Of a stretch of 64,000 bases of DNA, positions 41,429 to 50,142 are shown piece by piece (position 1 is the first letter of the stretch; every line of letters starts with the position of its first letter). The stretch is from JAVVEH01 sp032251435 (GTDB taxonomy: Bacteria > Verrucomicrobiota > Lentisphaeria > Oligosphaerales > MVZH01): contig JAVVEH010000019.1 of NCBI GenBank assembly GCA_032251435.1, positions 16,529 to 80,528 of the forward strand, given 5' to 3'. The translations under genes and the position numbers were made by a program. The notes under the pieces are model-generated. The model saw only the letters and a program-made list of their open reading frames with translations, was not told the DNA's origin and did no database searches.

Positions 41429-42337
41429 TTATTTTAAAAGCAAATCGGAAGACTGAGCCGGTTTTCCTTTCACGACTGCTTGGGGGGGGCAGTGTGCCGA
41501 TTGGCTCAAACGATCTGCAATCTCGTATCCAGTGTGGGTTAACCCGAAGACTTCGCCTTTGTGTCCCCGAGGTTCAAGACACCCCATGGCTACGAGAGCA
41601 TCGATGGCCGCTCGCCACTTTGCTTCCGAACGGGGATTACCTATCTCTGCCAATTGTTTACCGTTGGTCTGTACGATGGAGCCCCTCATTACACGTATGC
41701 ACGCTACAATTCCGCGGTCATCCTGAGCCGCTTCAAGAAGCACTGTCTGTGACTCATCCGAAAGCTCTGGCAAGGCGCTATATTCGGCGAATTCGATTCC
41801 CGCATTATTAACCGAAGATTGTGTCTCGGCAAATTCACGGAAGACGGTTTGCGTCAACTGACGCGCGAATTTGTTTCGAAATTCCTCAATTGAGTCATAT
41901 GTTTCAATTAGGCCACGACCCTCACAATCAGTACGGAAATCCCGCAAAGCAGCGTATTGTACTTCATCTACACTGTCGGGCCTTACCGGCGCGTTAGAAA
42001 AATACAGCATCGCTGGCTTGCCATCTTGCAAGTGCCTATTGATTTCTTCTACAGTTCCACTTGGTGCCTCTCCAGTAGGACTTCCAAGACGAGTCCAGAA
42101 TACGGCAACGAGTAGATCGCATCGACCAAGCACCTGTTCATTAATGACTCCTTGTGCCCGATCTCCCATCTGTGGGGAAGCGTGGGACTCCCAGCCGAGG
42201 GGCATTAGAATCAAGTGCCTTTCCTCGGCATGCATAGCATTCCATGTCTGAATTAATTCGCGGATATTCTGACGCTCAGTTGCTACGTCACCAGGCGAAG
42301 CGATCATGACATTTATGGCTATAGCTTGATATGACAT
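41429..42337 (-). CDS. DUF4062-type protein with a winged-helix-like end
   Basis: The 302-residue product begins with a DUF4062-like domain (residues 5-165; INVMIASPGDVATERQNIRELIQTWN, CDLLVAVFWTRLGSPTGEAPSGTVEEI), a fold related to TIR and nucleoside-deoxyribosyltransferase-like domains and often fused to STAND/NACHT modules in defence proteins. Here it stands alone, with a second part (residues 195-290) that looks like a winged helix (GIVACIRVMRGSIVQTNGKQLAEIGNPRSEAKWRAAIDALVAMGCLEPRG). Its place in an accessory island suggests a defence or stress role. A run of 8 G on the + strand (41482-41489) lies in its last codons. Confidence 0.7.
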   Translation of the reverse strand: MSYQAIAINVMIASPGDVATERQNIRELIQTWNAMHAEERHLILMPLGWESHASPQMGDRAQGVINEQVLGRCDLLVAVFWTRLGSPTGEAPSGTVEEINRHLQDGKPAMLYFSNAPVRPDSVDEVQYAALRDFRTDCEGRGLIETYDSIEEFRNKFARQLTQTVFREFAETQSSVNNAGIEFAEYSALPELSDESQTVLLEAAQDDRGIVACIRVMRGSIVQTNGKQLAEIGNPRSEAKWRAAIDALVAMGCLEPRGHKGEVFGLTHTGYEIADRLSQSAHCPPQAVVKGKPAQSSDLLLK

Positions 42338-42383
42338 CCATTTCTCCTTTCAGCCTTAACTTCTTCCTGCCGAACGCTGCGAG

Positions 42384-42725
42384 TCACCGGACAGTGGACT
42401 CGGCTTGTTCGATTTTCTTTCGTTTTCCAAGCTCGTCGCCATAGATATCGAGGGTCGTCCATCCCAGAATGAAGTCGAGTAGTTCCCCTGGATTGAACCC
42501 GAGTCGAATCGACCCCAAAACTCCAACCACGACTTCAATTTGAGTGTAGTATTCCGGTTGTCTCGTCAGTCCAAGAAATGGGAGTGGCGCCTTGGCGGAG
42601 AAGCTCTTGCCCCTTTGCCATGAACGGTCTCGCTTGCATCCGCAAGCGAACCGTTCGTCGCCAAAGCGACCGGATTCCATCGGCGGATATCCCACCCAGG
42701 ATGAATAAACAACCTGAATAAACAA
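42384..42725 (-). pseudogene. Remnant of a secreted hypothetical protein
   Basis: Only the C-terminal part (from about 42599) has protein character: PLPFLGLTRQPEYYTQIEVVVGVLGSIRLGFNPGELLDFILGWTTLDIYGDEL. I recall the same 'lRLGfNPGELLDFiLGW..vDIYgDD' end in small secreted proteins of PVC bacteria. The upstream codons (SGRFGDERFACGCKRDRSW) look unrelated, and no start with ribosome site or signal peptide is seen. I therefore call it a 3' fragment. Confidence 0.6.
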
Positions 42726-42744
42726 CCTGTCCTTTTATTTTCCT

Positions 42745-42963
42745 TTATTTTTCTTTCTGTTCGCCGTAGCGCCAGGTGCAGAAATGACTGAACGGCATTA
42801 GTTCTTCGATGAACGTCTTGTAGGGCTCACGACGTAGTCGGGCGGTCTGGCGGAATTCACGAACAGATGCAATCACCTCGTAGGTTTCGCTCACGTATGT
42901 AGCCAGTTCCGCGGGCGTGCGCAGAATCGTGAAATCGTCTCGCTTGATAGTATTGTCTGCCAT
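42745..42963 (-). CDS. Small protein of unknown function
   Basis: From ATG 42963 the product has 72 residues (MADNTIKRDDFTILRTPAELATYVSE...). It has a mixed helix pattern ending in PFSHFCTWRYGEQKEK. I do not recognise it. It lies between the secreted-protein remnant and the 43136 gene. The longer frame to 43071 starts in a Cys-rich, unlikely leader. Confidence 0.4.
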   Translation of the reverse strand: MADNTIKRDDFTILRTPAELATYVSETYEVIASVREFRQTARLRREPYKTFIEELMPFSHFCTWRYGEQKEK

Positions 42964-43135
42964 GTCTGTCTGCACCGAACTAATGGGGTTGCGGCGATGC
43001 GAAGCAGAGCCCTTGAGCGCATCCTGATAATAACAACCTGTCCTCCTTTTATTTGGTATTGGGCATGTCACTTGCAGTGTGCCCGCCGGCCGGTTTTCGA
43101 TGGTGGCTTTACTGTCAAGGGCATTTTTGTTGGAA

Positions 43136-43453
43136 TTAATTGTCGTTTAACTTTTCGTATCCATGAGGCCCAAGAGCTTCTTCTACAGACGCTATCCAGT
43201 CAGGATTATCTTTTAGCCATTCAATAAGATTGTCTAGTGAAGGGTTGTCCTGTTCAATCGTGGGCACACACAATACGTCAATCAACTCAGTTCGGGCTTC
43301 CATATACCGTTCAAGTAAGGCATAACCATCGGGAGTTTTGAGCAAGTTAAGAAAAGCCCGCCCGATATTCTTGGAGGCTTCATCATCTGGTCCCTCAACA
43401 CAAAGTTGTGTGTCGTTTGAAGTAAGCGTAAAACCCTTTAACTCAATTTGCAT
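43136..43453 (-). CDS. Small acidic protein of unknown function
   Basis: The 105-residue product is acidic and mostly helical (ASKNIGRAFLNLLKTPDGYALLERYMEARTELIDVL). No motif is recognised. It lies between the 42745 gene and the TerB/zinc-ribbon gene in the same direction. The base composition is AT-richer than the flanking core genes. Confidence 0.55.
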   Translation of the reverse strand: MQIELKGFTLTSNDTQLCVEGPDDEASKNIGRAFLNLLKTPDGYALLERYMEARTELIDVLCVPTIEQDNPSLDNLIEWLKDNPDWIASVEEALGPHGYEKLNDN

Positions 43454-43551
43454 AAAATGGTAAATCCTTTATTACTTTCCAACGACGAGAAAAATAAACA
43501 ATCGGTTCCTTTATTCCGGTCCGGTTCGTGGACGTGTTGGCGCATTTTTTT

Positions 43552-44802
43552 CTATTTTGTGGCCAACATCTTTGGGGTCACATCTCGTATACCGCACTGC
43601 TTGAAGGCTTTTTTCAGAATATCGAGAGCGATAACACACCCGACAGGTGACACGCCGCTGGTCCAGAACTCGTCTTTGTAAGTGTATTCATCCTGAACCT
43701 GCTTCACAACGACTTTCATAGACTGCGGTCCTTCCTCATATTCCCGTTTGTAGGACCAACCCAAACGTTCTGAAACACGCACTTCGTTGGGAAGAATATC
43801 CAGAACTGTAGAGATTAAGTCTGGGCGCAGACATGGACAAAACCTGACTTTGTAGAGATTGGTCTCCAGCTCGTGACGGATTCGATCTTTGTCAAAGACG
43901 AAAATATCCTTCTTTCTAAACTTCCCGTATGCAAACCATTTGGCCCAGCTTGTCCAGTCCATTTTGGCCTGTCGGCATCCCCACACATTCAGTCTGTCTT
44001 CATCCACGCCAAAGCAATACTCAGCCGGTTTGTATGCCTGCTGTTGCTTCTGGAAGCACCAATCGAAGGCGAATGCCTCATCCCATTGAGCCGGTTCCCC
44101 ATTGATGTATATCTTTCGATTGCGCAATCCTTTCAGGTTATCAACCAATCCCAACACATCAGCAATCTGTTCTTCGGGCCAAGTGGCAAGATACCATTTT
44201 TTGCCAGACTTCTCACACATCTGAAAATTGGGGGCGGATCTTGCAGAATCAAGAGCCGTGTCGAAGTTTGCCGAACTTGACTCGGCAAACTCTATCGAGA
44301 TGCCACTGGTTGGGTAATTGAACTCGATCTGAACGCCATCCTCTTGAGGCAAAACAGCACCAAGCTGTGCACCGCAGCTGGGACAGAATTTTGCACTAGC
44401 GGTTATTTCGCTACCGCAACTGGAGCAAGTCGTGTCACAAATTGCATCAACTCTCGCTTGACCTTCAGCCATCAAGCCATCCACAATCTCTTGATTAAGC
44501 TCAGTCTTCTTGATGAAGGAGACTATGATGGCGGTTTCGGCTTCTCCCAAATCGCCGTCCATAAGAGAGACAAAAATCATATCCTCGACGTTTCTCACTC
44601 GATCAGAGAAGCGGCCAACCGGTTGCGGCACAAAGTCAGTGCTTGCCACCAGTTTTTCTGCCTTTTTTAGGTCCGTCTTCTTGGCTCCAATTTCGGCACA
44701 CAATGTATCAAGTGCCACCTGCTCTGAATCAGCGATAACATTGTCTGCCCGAGCAACGCTCAAGACGTTTGCTAAATACGTCGGTATTTGTTTCTTATCC
44801 AT
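43552..44802 (-). CDS. TerB-like domain and zinc-ribbon protein
   Basis: The 416-residue protein has an N-terminal helical TerB-like domain (residues 5-112; YLANVLSVARADNVIADSEQVALDTLCAEIGA, MIFVSLMDGDLGEAETAIIVSFIKK), then a zinc ribbon (CSSCGSEITASAKFCPSCGAQ, residues 124-144), then a long unknown C-terminal part (about 150-416) with many Trp (WASWAKWFAYGKF-like). TerB proteins sense metal or envelope stress and occur in phage-defence gene clusters. It lies between repeats A and B with the DUF4062 gene, in AT-richer DNA. Confidence 0.7.
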   Translation of the reverse strand: MDKKQIPTYLANVLSVARADNVIADSEQVALDTLCAEIGAKKTDLKKAEKLVASTDFVPQPVGRFSDRVRNVEDMIFVSLMDGDLGEAETAIIVSFIKKTELNQEIVDGLMAEGQARVDAICDTTCSSCGSEITASAKFCPSCGAQLGAVLPQEDGVQIEFNYPTSGISIEFAESSSANFDTALDSARSAPNFQMCEKSGKKWYLATWPEEQIADVLGLVDNLKGLRNRKIYINGEPAQWDEAFAFDWCFQKQQQAYKPAEYCFGVDEDRLNVWGCRQAKMDWTSWAKWFAYGKFRKKDIFVFDKDRIRHELETNLYKVRFCPCLRPDLISTVLDILPNEVRVSERLGWSYKREYEEGPQSMKVVVKQVQDEYTYKDEFWTSGVSPVGCVIALDILKKAFKQCGIRDVTPKMLATK

Positions 44803-44882
44803 CTTTCTCGTCCTTGTCTCTCATCGCCAACCATAGGGATAACCGGCAAGTATACCTGAGAGTGATCGATAGTCAGATCTAT

Positions 44883-44935
44883 CTGCGGGCCGGATTTAAA
44901 CCGAATAATTTATTATACCGCGGAATCCGTGAAAA
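44883..44935. repeat. Module-separating repeat, copy B
   Basis: ctgcgggccggatttaaa, ccgaataatttat, tataccgcggaatccgtg. Same orientation as copy A, with which it flanks the DUF4062-TerB block (41429-44802). It lies between the TerB-like gene and the restriction gene. Confidence 0.85.
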
Positions 44936-44971
44936 GAAAATCTGAACATGGGCACCGCTTATATTCGCTTA

Positions 44972-45724
44972 TTATTCATTAATCCGAGCGGCTTCAGCAG
45001 CAATATGGCCAGCCAACGAAGTGACAAAGGTCTTCAAGCTTGTCATGTTCGAGATTGCGCAGGAATCCCCGCTGTGACAGGCTTGACATGCTTCACGTGG
45101 CGATGCAATTAAGCTTGCAGTTGTGTAAAGACCCTCTTTCACCAGCTTCTGGCAAAGAAGGTCATAGCGTTTGACATACGACGCGCCTTTAAACTCACTG
45201 AAAACCTCAAAATGCGGAGAATCCACTTTAACTTCTTTTCGTGATTTTGGCGCGTCTTCAACCAGCATGACCCAGCCAAGGAATGGGCGGGGATGATCAC
45301 CGAAAGCGCCTTCGCGGTACGCCGTCCAAAAGTCGTGCGCTGTTCCGATAGTTTCTTCTGTCCGATTATTGAAGTTGTTGCCGAATGACGGGCCAACTTG
45401 GCTTTTTAATTCAATGGCGGCAATAAGCTGATGATCCTGGATCACGAGCAAATCCCAACGTTTAGTCGGGCGGAAAAAACCGGGCAGCGTAAGCACTGTG
45501 CTATCACGGTGAATCTCCGCTCCCGGAAGTCCGTTGTCCTTGACGATGCCGACGATAAGAGCGATGAAGCCATCCATGTTCTTTCCCGCTGTGACACCTG
45601 CCCGCTCGCCTTGATCGGCTTTACCAGAATTGATTTGATTTTTACGAGCGGCTTCCCGGTTTCCCCAGAAAGCCTGGATCGCTTCACGGGCTTTCTGTTC
45701 AAAGTTTTCAAGCACTAATGCCAT
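44972..45724 (-). CDS. Type II restriction endonuclease, PaeR7I/XhoI family
   Basis: The start at ATG 45724 (MALVLENFEQKAREAIQAFWG; aagga 10 bases upstream) gives 250 residues, close to the usual ~245 for this family; the frame to 45778 overlaps the methylase stop. The core RPTKRWDLLVIQDHQLIAAIELKSQVGPSFGNNFNNRTEE carries the D...E-x-K catalytic set (ELK), and the segment GTAHDFWTAYREGAFG is a family hallmark. Enzymes of this family cut CTCGAG. The methylase gene lies 4 bases upstream. A cysteine group near the end (CQACHSGDSCAIS) is notable. Confidence 0.92.
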   Translation of the reverse strand: MALVLENFEQKAREAIQAFWGNREAARKNQINSGKADQGERAGVTAGKNMDGFIALIVGIVKDNGLPGAEIHRDSTVLTLPGFFRPTKRWDLLVIQDHQLIAAIELKSQVGPSFGNNFNNRTEETIGTAHDFWTAYREGAFGDHPRPFLGWVMLVEDAPKSRKEVKVDSPHFEVFSEFKGASYVKRYDLLCQKLVKEGLYTTASLIASPREACQACHSGDSCAISNMTSLKTFVTSLAGHIAAEAARINE

Positions 45725-45728
45725 AGTT

Positions 45729-47462
45729 TTATTTTCCTTCTTCTCTGAGCGCCTCGCGCTCCCTGGCAGATAAATCATAAAGTGAAAAGACTGCTTCGTT
45801 GCAGGCGATTATATCTCGTTTCCGTGCGGCTTCAGCAAGTTCGTGGCGCAGTGATTCCTTGACCGATTGCCACTTCGGCAACCGCAAACGGCGGAGATAT
45901 TGGGCTTGAAAGCGGAGATAACCACCTCGAATTTTGGTGGAATACGTTGAGATGAAGAGTCGTGTGAGGCCCGACATAAGAACGGCTTGAAGCGCTCTGA
46001 TATTCCACTCGTCAGAGGTGATAAAATAGAGATTGTGGTGAGGGTAGAGTCCGCCCTTCTCGAAGACAACATGGGCCTCTCCCTTGATGTCCGGAATTAG
46101 CAGTTTTGGCCGGCATGCCAACTCGGGCCAGATTCGATCAATAGTTCGGTACCAGTTCTCGGGTGCTTTCCTGGCGCAATGGCGGCCTGCGATGACATCC
46201 TTTCTCGATTCAAGATATTTTCGCAGTTGTGGATATTGTTTGAGATTGACCAGCCCCCCATCATCCAAGAACGGGTTGATTACGCCCAGTCCCTGCCAGT
46301 GGACTTCGCCGCTCACAATATCTTTGGTTGTCGCCAATCTGAGTTTACGGTCATATTCGACATCCAGCGAGTCGAACGGGCCAATAAAACATTTGTCCGC
46401 TCCGGTCGCGACACCAATGCCAATCCGGCAACCCGTTTCTTCAATAGCCGGGAAATTCTTTTCGATGTGGCGCAATAAATCAATCTGGTCACTGGATTCT
46501 AAGATCCATGGCTCAGAACCTTCACTCTGTACTTGCGTTGGCTTGAAAATTTTTCGACCGTTTCCAGGATCATTACGCTCAATGGCGCTGACAATTTCAG
46601 CAAAGACTGGCCTTGAAATCTTAGGTCGTTGAACTGTTGCAGTTGGTTTGTTTGACCCACGTGTGAAAATTGTGATGGCCGGATAGGCGGTCACTTCCTT
46701 AGTAAATGCGTCGGTTCCGACCATATCCACATAGACCGCAAGGTGAAAATCTCGCAAGACAAAGGAGCGCAGAGGACCACCGTAACGGTTTTTCATCCAG
46801 CGATCTGAGCATATGAAGCCAAGCACTCCTTTTAATTTGAGCAAAGACAGGGATCGTTCAATAAACGGTATGTAGAGGTCGGCGCGATCATATAGTGTGG
46901 AATACCTGGCCTTGTATTCCGACAGTAGAGGAGCCGAGACGAGTTCCTGCCGAACATAGGGCGGGTTTCCGACAATGAAATCGAAGCCTGTCTTGAATGG
47001 TTTAAGCAGAAAATCCCCTTGGATCAGCCATTCATCAATGAGCTTTTCCACGATTTCCGATGAGACATGTCCCCGAAGCCGTTGAAAAACTTTCTCTTTC
47101 GTATTCCGATAGGTTTCTTCATGAAGTTCGATACCGCGAAGACAGTTCCTAAGATTATCAAAAGAGGGTCCGATTCCATGCTTTTGGGTAGATTCAACCA
47201 AACGGTCAATCATCGGCAGGAGAAAATCCCCACCCCCAAAGGACGGTTCAAGGATTCGGTATTCATAGAGAGGCTTCGAAACCTTGTAACCGGCGAGATC
47301 AAGGATAAAATCAACGACTTCCAGTTTTGTATAGACAGCCCCATGCGACTTATCCCTTTCGGCCAATGAAAGTTTAGCTACGGCTTTCTCCACTCCCTGA
47401 CCGAGTGTCAAGGCAGATGAATTGAGTCCGTCAAAAAGGGATGGTTGTGTAGCATTTTTCAT
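45729..47462 (-). CDS. Adenine-specific DNA methyltransferase, partner of the PaeR7I/XhoI-type nuclease
   Basis: The 577-residue protein has the SAM region YRILEPSFGGGDFLLPMI, the catalytic FIVGNPPYVRQE (N6-adenine type), and a large C-terminal target-recognition part as in M.TaqI-like enzymes. It ends with a charged helix (LSAREREALREEGK). It protects the host from the adjacent endonuclease, probably by methylating the A in CTCGAG. The pair forms one operon, methylase first, so protection comes before cutting. DNA here is AT-richer than that on either side. Confidence 0.92.
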   Translation of the reverse strand: MKNATQPSLFDGLNSSALTLGQGVEKAVAKLSLAERDKSHGAVYTKLEVVDFILDLAGYKVSKPLYEYRILEPSFGGGDFLLPMIDRLVESTQKHGIGPSFDNLRNCLRGIELHEETYRNTKEKVFQRLRGHVSSEIVEKLIDEWLIQGDFLLKPFKTGFDFIVGNPPYVRQELVSAPLLSEYKARYSTLYDRADLYIPFIERSLSLLKLKGVLGFICSDRWMKNRYGGPLRSFVLRDFHLAVYVDMVGTDAFTKEVTAYPAITIFTRGSNKPTATVQRPKISRPVFAEIVSAIERNDPGNGRKIFKPTQVQSEGSEPWILESSDQIDLLRHIEKNFPAIEETGCRIGIGVATGADKCFIGPFDSLDVEYDRKLRLATTKDIVSGEVHWQGLGVINPFLDDGGLVNLKQYPQLRKYLESRKDVIAGRHCARKAPENWYRTIDRIWPELACRPKLLIPDIKGEAHVVFEKGGLYPHHNLYFITSDEWNIRALQAVLMSGLTRLFISTYSTKIRGGYLRFQAQYLRRLRLPKWQSVKESLRHELAEAARKRDIIACNEAVFSLYDLSAREREALREEGK

Positions 47463-47881
47463 TGCTAATTCATTTGGCCGCTCAAGCTGTTTAGTCTGGT
47501 GATTTACGAAGCCGAATCATCATCCCTATTGGGCTGAGGTTTGCGCCGATTTCGGGCTGTAGGGATTCTATCCGTTCCGCCTGTTTTTTTCTGGAGTTAC
47601 TTTACTGCGGAATCCGCGGAAACACAACCAAGATCAAGTTCTGGTTTGCGGGCTCCGCAAAACTGCTCATTGACGAGAAGGTGATTGACTGAACCCGGTC
47701 ACTGATTATTGATTAATGGCTTACTGATTACTGCTAGCCTGATTCATTCCCGCGTTTTCTAACAGAGTTCGACAACCGCGCTCATCATATCCTAACAAAC
47801 GGCCACTATTGTGTTGTTGTTTTCCGGAAGTTCCGGACCGTCAACAAAGGCGGAGTAAACACACCAAAAAGGAAAAGGCAC
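47463..47881. other. Intergenic region upstream of pstS with module repeat C
   Basis: The 419 bases hold the divergent control regions of the methylase gene and pstS. They contain copy C of the module repeat and a stretch of short direct repeats (actgattattgattaatgg). No match to a PhoB box could be supported. The pstS ribosome site is aaaaggaaaaggcac. Confidence 0.6.
47595..47625. repeat. Module-separating repeat, copy C (3' half)
   Basis: Shares ctgcggaatccgcggaaacacaa with the 3' half of copy A and lacks the ctgcgggccgg half. It lies beyond the 5' end of the methylase gene, so the restriction pair is bracketed by B and C. Confidence 0.7.
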
Positions 47882-48733
47882 ATGAACATGAAGAAAATCA
47901 CAACAGCTCTGGTCACAGGTCTCATGGGCGCGGTGACCGCGTTCGCCGGCGAAGCGATTGTCATGGATGGCTCAACAACTGTTGGCCCCATCGCGAAAGC
48001 GTTCGCCCAGTACTACATGTCCGTCAACAAAGATGTCAACATCACGGTCAGCGAGTCCGGTAGCGGCAATGGCGCCAAGTCCCTCTTGAACAAGAAATGC
48101 GACATCGGCAACCTGTCCCGGTTCATGAAAGACAGTGAATTCAAGGCATGTGTCGACGCCGGCGTGTTTCCGGTCGCCAATGTTGTGGCTCTCGATGGTC
48201 TGCCGGTCCTGGTCCACCCGGGCAACCCGGTCAGCAACTTGACCGTCGAACAAGTCCGCAAGATCTATCTCGGCGAAATCACCAACTGGAAAGAGGTTGG
48301 CGGCGCCGATATGGCGATTGTCAAAATAAGCCGTGAGACCAACAGCGGCACATACGAGACCTTCCAGGGCAAAGTGATGACCTACAAAGACGCGGAAGGT
48401 AAAAAAGTGGAAGGCAAGATGACCGCTGACACCGAATATGTCGGCAGCAACGGCGCTGTCCGCGCCCGTGTCCAAAGCACGCCCGCCGCCATCGGTTACG
48501 CCGGTATCGGCTTCATTGACGACACCGTCAAACCCCTGAGAATAAACAATATCGAGCCCAAACTCGAAACCGTTAAAAACGGCTCATATCCCATCGCCCG
48601 TCCCTTGTACATGTTCACCGACGGCACCCCGAAAATGGGATCGCATCTCTACAACTTCATTAACCTTTATCTGACCGAAACCGGCCAGGAACTGGTTGAG
48701 GAAATTGGCTTTATCCCCGTGACCTCTTACTAA
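47882..48733 (+). CDS. pstS: Phosphate ABC transporter substrate-binding protein
   Basis: The 283-residue protein has a signal peptide (MNMKKITTALVTGLMGAVTAFA) and then GEAIVMDGSTTVGPIAKAFAQYY, SGSGNGAKSLLNKKCDIGNLSRFM, VVALDGLPVLVHPGNPVSNLTVEQVRKIYLGEITNWKEVGG, SRETNSGTYETF and VQSTPAAIGYAGIGFI, the PstS family pattern with phosphate-binding S-T-T and R-E/S-G. It captures phosphate in the periplasm and delivers it to PstCA. It starts the pst operon; ATG 47888 is an alternative start. Confidence 0.95.
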   Translation: MNMKKITTALVTGLMGAVTAFAGEAIVMDGSTTVGPIAKAFAQYYMSVNKDVNITVSESGSGNGAKSLLNKKCDIGNLSRFMKDSEFKACVDAGVFPVANVVALDGLPVLVHPGNPVSNLTVEQVRKIYLGEITNWKEVGGADMAIVKISRETNSGTYETFQGKVMTYKDAEGKKVEGKMTADTEYVGSNGAVRARVQSTPAAIGYAGIGFIDDTVKPLRINNIEPKLETVKNGSYPIARPLYMFTDGTPKMGSHLYNFINLYLTETGQELVEEIGFIPVTSY

Positions 48734-48752
48734 TCGGCATCGCGCCAAACGG

Positions 48753-48789
48753 CCTTTTCCCCTCCCCGGTTCACGGGTCCGGGAAAAGG
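48753..48789 (+). terminator. Hairpin after pstS without T-run
   Basis: CCTTTTCCC pairs with GGGAAAAGG around a 19-base loop. There is no T tract, so it more likely protects the pstS mRNA end or attenuates transcription into pstC than ends it, which would give more PstS than PstCAB. Confidence 0.55.
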
Positions 48790-48848
48790 TCATTTGGCTA
48801 TGGCTTCACGACTTTCACCCGCCGCAAGGTACGCAAGCAGGCGGGCAG

Positions 48849-48938
48849 ACGACTTTCACGACTTTCAACGACTTTCAACGACTTTCAACGACTTTCAACG
48901 ACTTTCACGACTTTCACGACTTTTACGACTTTCAACGA
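48849..48938. repeat. Tandem short-repeat array between pstS and pstC
   Basis: Nine or more units of acgactttc(a) and variants (cacgactttcaacgactttc). It is the reverse complement of the unit at 8192-8228 and 20688-20892, and on the pst mRNA has the same sense as that in the gsp mRNA. A single unit also occurs at 48805-48820. Units are 9 or 10 bases long, with no spacers. Confidence 0.95.
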
Positions 48939-48955
48939 CCCAGTGGAAACACGCC

Positions 48956-50140
48956 ATGCCGCAGACATCGACACATGAATATTCGGAATTCAGGCGGCGG
49001 AGCCTGGTCATGAGCGCCGGCAAGTCCCGTTTTCAGCGGCTCACCCAGATGGCCGGCCAGGGTTTTCTGCTGGCCGTCACCTCCATGTCCACCTTGGCGG
49101 TATTGTTCATTTTTTATTTTATCGCCAAAGACGCGGTGCCGTTCTTTTTGAAAACCGCGGGCGGGTTCAACTGGGAAACCACCCGTCAGTTCTTCACCGG
49201 CAGCAAGTGGTATCCTGCCGGGACCCCTGGCCAATTCGGCGCTTTGAGCATTATTTACGGATCCGCGATCGTCACCGTCGGGGCGATTATTGTCGCGGTG
49301 CCTCTTGGCATCGCCGCCGCCGTCTGTTTGAGTGACGTGCTGCCTTTCCGTGTCCGCCAAATTGTCAAACCGGTGATTGAGATACTCGCCGCCATTCCCT
49401 CGGTGGCTTACGGCTTTTTCGCGTTAGTGGTGTTCGCTCCGATGCTGCAGGAAAAGGGTGACACCCTGCTGGCGGTGGGTAGCTGGATCATTTTACTCCC
49501 GATCCTGGGTTTAGGAACGCTGGTCGCCAGCGATGTGCTTTCTGACCGGTTCAAAGGCCGGATCCGGACAGGCTCCCGTTTGGTTCTCTGGGGACTTTTC
49601 GGCGGCGGATCTCTGTATTTTCTCCACCGCTTCAGCGGCTTTCTTAACAGCCTTGAGATTGACAGCGGCACCAACGCCTTCAACGTGTCCATCATCCTGG
49701 GTATCATGGCCCTGCCCACCGTGGTCAGCGTCTCTGAAGACGCCTTGCAGGCGGTCGGCCGGGAATTGCGTGAAGGCAGCTACGCCTTGGGAGCGACCCG
49801 GGCGGAGACGTTGTGCCTGACCATTATCCCGGCGGCGATCAGCGGCATCTGCGCGGCCGTCATTCTCGGGGTCATGCGGGCGGTCGGCGAGACCATGGTG
49901 GTCTGGATGGCATCTGGAAACGCCGCGCAAATTCCCGCCCCCTTCTATAATTTTTTACAGCCGGTGCGGACCTTGACCGCCACGATCGCCGGTGACATGG
50001 GCGAGGCTGATCACGTCACCGGTTCCTATCGCTACAGCGTGCTTTTCGCCATGGCCTTGTTGTTGTTAATCTTTTCCTTCGGCATGAATCTGGCCAGCGA
50101 ATGGGTCGTCCGCCGATCCCGGAAAAAAGTGGGGAAATAA
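48956..50140 (+). CDS. pstC: Phosphate ABC transporter permease PstC
   Basis: ATG 48956 is the first start after the repeat array; ATG 49010 with ggag 8 bases upstream is an equal or better choice. The frame is open farther upstream to 48794, but that part is translated repeat. The product (about 394 residues) has six or more membrane helices (LLAVTSMSTLAVLFIFYFIA, IYGSAIVTVGAIIVAVPLGIAAAVCL, SVAYGFFALVVFAPML, etc.) and the transporter EAA-like loop VSEDALQAVGRELREGSYALGATRAET. It has a longer loop than E. coli PstC, between the third and fourth helices (about 75 residues, RFKGRIRTGSRLVLWGLFGGGSLYFLHRF), with an extra hydrophobic stretch. Pairs with PstA. Confidence 0.93.
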   Translation: MPQTSTHEYSEFRRRSLVMSAGKSRFQRLTQMAGQGFLLAVTSMSTLAVLFIFYFIAKDAVPFFLKTAGGFNWETTRQFFTGSKWYPAGTPGQFGALSIIYGSAIVTVGAIIVAVPLGIAAAVCLSDVLPFRVRQIVKPVIEILAAIPSVAYGFFALVVFAPMLQEKGDTLLAVGSWIILLPILGLGTLVASDVLSDRFKGRIRTGSRLVLWGLFGGGSLYFLHRFSGFLNSLEIDSGTNAFNVSIILGIMALPTVVSVSEDALQAVGRELREGSYALGATRAETLCLTIIPAAISGICAAVILGVMRAVGETMVVWMASGNAAQIPAPFYNFLQPVRTLTATIAGDMGEADHVTGSYRYSVLFAMALLLLIFSFGMNLASEWVVRRSRKKVGK

Positions 50141-50142
50141 GT

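Noticed and set aside
47463..47881. PhoB box upstream of pstS
   Set aside because: Expected from the function, but no pair of TGTCA-like repeats with correct spacing could be shown.
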